Origin: Acanthamoeba sp. SK_2022b
Taxonomy: Eukaryota > Discosea > Longamoebia > Acanthamoebidae
NCBI GenBank assembly: GCA_027943245.1
Contig: JANDJZ010000483.1
Span: 30,001-42,879 of the forward strand
DNA length: 12,879 nt
Direction of reading: 5' to 3'
Shown in pieces: positions 11,006-12,879 of the stretch. The translations under genes and the position numbers were made by a program. Numbering within the stretch: the stretch's first letter is position 1; the number at the start of each line of letters is the position of its first letter. The notes under the pieces were generated by a model. The model searched no databases and was not told the DNA's origin. It saw only the letters and a list, made by a program, of their open reading frames with translations.

Positions 11006-11242
11006 ACGATGCCGCCCCAGAGCCAGCCCCTTCCCCCCCCCCTTGCGCTCATGAACTGATGTGCAGTAAGGCCACTCGCGAGTCCACGCAGAGCGCTCTT
11101 GTTTTATACACCTGTTTTTTTGTAGCACTACACCACTCTCTACGTTGTTGTTGTTGTTGTTGGGTTGTTTGTTTGTCCTCTTGTTCTTGTTGTTCTCGGT
11201 TGATGGAAGCTGCAAGGTATCGCATACTGGGCCTCCTCCGGT
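11006..11242. other. 3' flank between converging MTHFR and small membrane-protein genes
   Basis: The stops of MTHFR (11003-11005) and the minus-strand 85-aa gene (11243-11245) face each other. The gap must hold both 3' ends. It contains a C11 run (11033-11043) and a short (GTT)n tract at about 11144-11161. No gene was seen in it. Confidence 0.55.
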
Positions 11243-11613
11243 TTAGTGGGCGCCGCCGCCGCCGCCGCCGCCGCCCCTGCCACCGCCGCCGGCGCCCGCT
11301 CCGGGTTCGCCGCCCATGGCCTTGATGCAGCAGTACTGCACCAGCGTCGTGCCTGGACCCGAGCGTTTAATATTATTAAATCGTTAATATATATGTACAT
11401 CTATTTATGTACATCTATAAAAGTAATACACTCAGGAGAGGTAGTAGGAGGGGGGGGGCAAGTACCCTTCCACATGGCCTCAAGGACTGCGCCGCACTCC
11501 GCAAAGCAGGGCGAGCAGCAGGAGAAGAGGATCCAGAGGAAAGCGCAGAAGCACGAGATGGGGAAGACCAAGATGGCAATCAACCCCCACAGCAAAAACG
11601 TAACAAGCTTCAT
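11243..11613 (-). CDS. Small Cys-rich membrane protein, 85 aa, unknown function
   Basis: Exon 1 is 11613-11466 and exon 2 is 11352-11243. They are joined by donor GTACTT and acceptor TCCAG in matching phase (Gly codon split 1+2), giving 85 aa and a TAA stop. The protein opens with MKLVTFLLWGLIAILVFP, a strongly hydrophobic stretch of about 33 residues that could be a signal anchor or a tight membrane hairpin. It is followed by SCCSPCFAECG, and later QYCCIKAMGG; eight Cys in the first half and two in the second could be palmitoylated or paired. The tail is a low-complexity Gly-rich segment ending GGGAH. An in-frame stop lies two codons upstream of the ATG, supporting this start. I recognise no family. 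The intron carries sense-strand C9 and a 14-bp direct repeat. The clean splice and hydrophobic layout argue for a real gene; the alternative is a chance frame opposite the 5' flank of the FAHD1-like gene. Confidence 0.5.
11392..11418. repeat. 14-bp direct repeat TATGTACATCTAT(T)
   Basis: Two adjacent copies of TATGTACATCTAT at 11392-11404 and 11406-11418, within the AT-rich intron 11353-11465 of the small membrane-protein gene. Confidence 0.75.
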
Positions 11614-11837
11614 CCTCTATATCAACACCGCCGGTGAGGTCTGTTTGTTGGTTTTGTTTTTGTGTTGGGTGCTGTGGGTCGCGTAGAGGAGAGTTTGTGG
11701 AGCGACGGCGAAGTCCGCGTTACTCTAAGCTCATTCATTACCCGCAACTCCTTCCACCAATCAGCATTCAAATCAGATCGCTCCTTTTCCTTGCCATTTT
11801 CTTTCTTTGCCTTGTTGTGTTATTGGGATCTGATCAG
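11614..11837. promoter_or_regulatory. Divergent promoter, 85-aa gene and FAHD1-like gene
   Basis: 224 bp between two start codons that point apart. A plus-strand open frame continues through this stretch upstream of 11838, but it shows no family features. No clear core promoter motif was identified, so the call is from position only. Confidence 0.35.
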
Positions 11838-12707
11838 ATGCAGCAGCGAGGATTGGCAAGCTTCCACCAGTGGTGCCGCAAGGTGGTTTGTGTGGGCAGG
11901 TAAGTTACACTGAAAGCTTTTCTCCAAGTTGGAGTGCGTCTTATGCCTCGCCGTAATTATATTTATTTATTATTTATAAAGAAACTACGCCGAGCACGCC
12001 AAGGAGCTCGGTAACGCCGTCCCGCAGGTACCCCGTACCTGCCAACGCAAACCACAAACCCTCCCGCACTTTTATTATTCGCTATTTATTTTAAAACCTT
12101 GTATAATATTTATATATATCTTCATATATATTACACAATCGCCAGTCGAGCTGGGCCTCGTGATCGGCAAGCGAGGCCGCGACATCCCCGAGTCCGCCGC
12201 CATGGAGCACATCGGAGGCGCGTCTGGCTTTCTCTCTCTCTCTCTTTCTCTTCTCTTTCCGCTGTTGTCGACTCACTGGGGGCGCGCGCGCGCGTTGTCG
12301 GTTGCTGGTGGGACTGCGCGCAGGCTACGCGTTGGCCATCGACATGACGGCGAGGGGCCTCCAGAACGAGGCCAAGAACAAGGGCCTGCCCTGGACGGTG
12401 GCCAAGGGCTTCGACACGTTCTGCCCGGTCTCCCGCTTCATCGAGAAGGCGGAGCTGCCCAAGCCCGAGGACACCACCCTCTGGCTCAAGGTCGACGACG
12501 AGCTCCGCCAGAACGGGTCCACCAGGGACATGATCTTCTCGTACGACCCACCTGCCCGCTTGGTCGACACTCTGATGATCGTCATGGACGACGACGAAGA
12601 TGGCTGACGGCGCGTAACTTTGTGGTGGCGCGGCTGCAGGATTCCTTTCCTGGTGTCGCACATCAGCAGCATCATGACGCTCGAGGAGGGCGACCTCATC
12701 CTCACCG
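11838..12707 (+). CDS. FAHD1: FAHD1-like fumarylacetoacetate-hydrolase-domain protein (partial, exon missing)
   Basis: Exons seen: 11838-11899, 11982-12027, 12146-12217, 12324-12540 and 12640-12707; the gene continues past the right edge (donor GTAACT). FAHD1 is a mitochondrial acylpyruvate hydrolase and oxaloacetate decarboxylase. Family marks are KVVCVGRNYAEHAKELGNAV with the His26-Glu29 pair (human His30/Glu33), VELGLVIGKRGRDIPESAAM, GGYALAIDMTARGLQNE with the metal-ligand Asp, KGLPWTVAKGFDTFCPVS, LWLKVDDELRQNG, MIFS and SIMTLEEGDLILTG. The Met at 11838 places the first motif at the same distance as in human FAHD1. About 36 residues expected between NAVPQ and VELG (the xEPVxFLKP to HHE segment, with one metal-ligand Glu) are not encoded. 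Exon 2 ends in phase 0 while exon 3 needs one prior base, as if one exon were lost. The intron 12218-12323 begins GC. Confidence 0.85.
12231..12245 (+). repeat. (CT)n tract and GC alternation in FAHD1 intron
   Basis: A CT run sits in the intron 12218-12323, followed near 12281-12294 by alternating GC dinucleotides. Both are short, and the pyrimidine run is on the sense strand. Confidence 0.7.
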
Positions 12708-12788
12708 GTAACTCCGGCGTGGCGATGGCGGGATGGGATGGGGTGGGAGCGGGCCCTCTTCTTGGTTTTGCGCCTAACTGCTCCGTTT

Positions 12789-12831
12789 GTGTGTGTGATG
12801 TGTGTGATGTGTGTGATGTGTGTGATGTGTG

Positions 12832-12876
<45 letters not shown>

Positions 12877-12879
12877 GTG
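12789..12879. repeat. (GTGTGTGAT)n then (GT)n tract at window end
   Basis: Several 8-9 bp copies of TGTGTGAT pass into plain GT dinucleotides up to the window edge, inside the last visible intron of the FAHD1-like gene. The sequence may end here because the window or a contig breaks in the repeat. Confidence 0.9.

Noticed and set aside
9994..11325. A 443-codon plus-strand open frame
   Set aside because: It is a shifted frame over GC-rich MTHFR exons; the MTHFR frame explains the region.
11243..11352. Gly-rich C-terminus taken as an Hsp70 tail
   Set aside because: No EEVD end and no Hsp70 residues upstream; splicing joins it to a hydrophobic exon.

Overview
The window looks like nuclear DNA from a GC-rich, intron-dense free-living amoeba, most likely Acanthamoeba. 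The evidence is a compact set of alternating-strand genes, many short spliceosomal introns with microsatellites inside them, GC-rich codon use, and amoebozoan-type protein relatives. The species is inferred from style and was not tested. No bacterial operon, CRISPR array, mobile element, tRNA or rRNA was seen.

Layout. (1) 1-2369, minus strand: a TAF1A-like RNA polymerase I initiation factor, eight exons, C-terminus off the left edge. (2) 2370-2600: short divergent promoter with two perfect palindromes. (3) 2601-5447, plus strand: a Clu-domain protein of about eleven exons that runs into a 126-bp (GGT)n tract and has no visible end. (4) 5604-6495, minus strand: the N-terminal part of a HEATR5/LAA1-like HEAT-repeat protein, which runs into the same tract from the other side. 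(5) 6664-7386, plus strand: complete ribosomal protein S16 (uS9), three exons, divergent from gene 4. (6) 7387-8034: intergenic. (7) 8035-11005, plus strand: complete methylenetetrahydrofolate reductase (591 aa), eleven exons. (8) 11243-11613, minus strand: a small two-exon gene for an 85-aa Cys-rich membrane protein of unknown function. (9) 11838 to the right edge, plus strand: a FAHD1-like fumarylacetoacetate-hydrolase-domain enzyme, C-terminus off the edge and apparently lacking one internal exon.

Exon models were built by hand from splice-site dinucleotides, reading-phase agreement at every junction, and remembered family sequences. They agree in phase nearly everywhere, which makes the few failures informative: the tail-to-tail collision at the (GGT)n tract and the phase break in the FAHD1-like gene. 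Both could be assembly defects or real lesions.

Functionally the genes are ordinary housekeeping (rRNA transcription, ribosome, one-carbon metabolism, vesicle traffic, mitochondrial carbon metabolism) with no sign of a joint pathway. I did not find a convincing new multi-gene system. The most interesting material is the splicing signals (GTAC donors, two GC-AG introns, sense-strand C tracts, a 30-nt microexon), the promoter palindromes, the orphan 85-aa protein and the two structural breaks.
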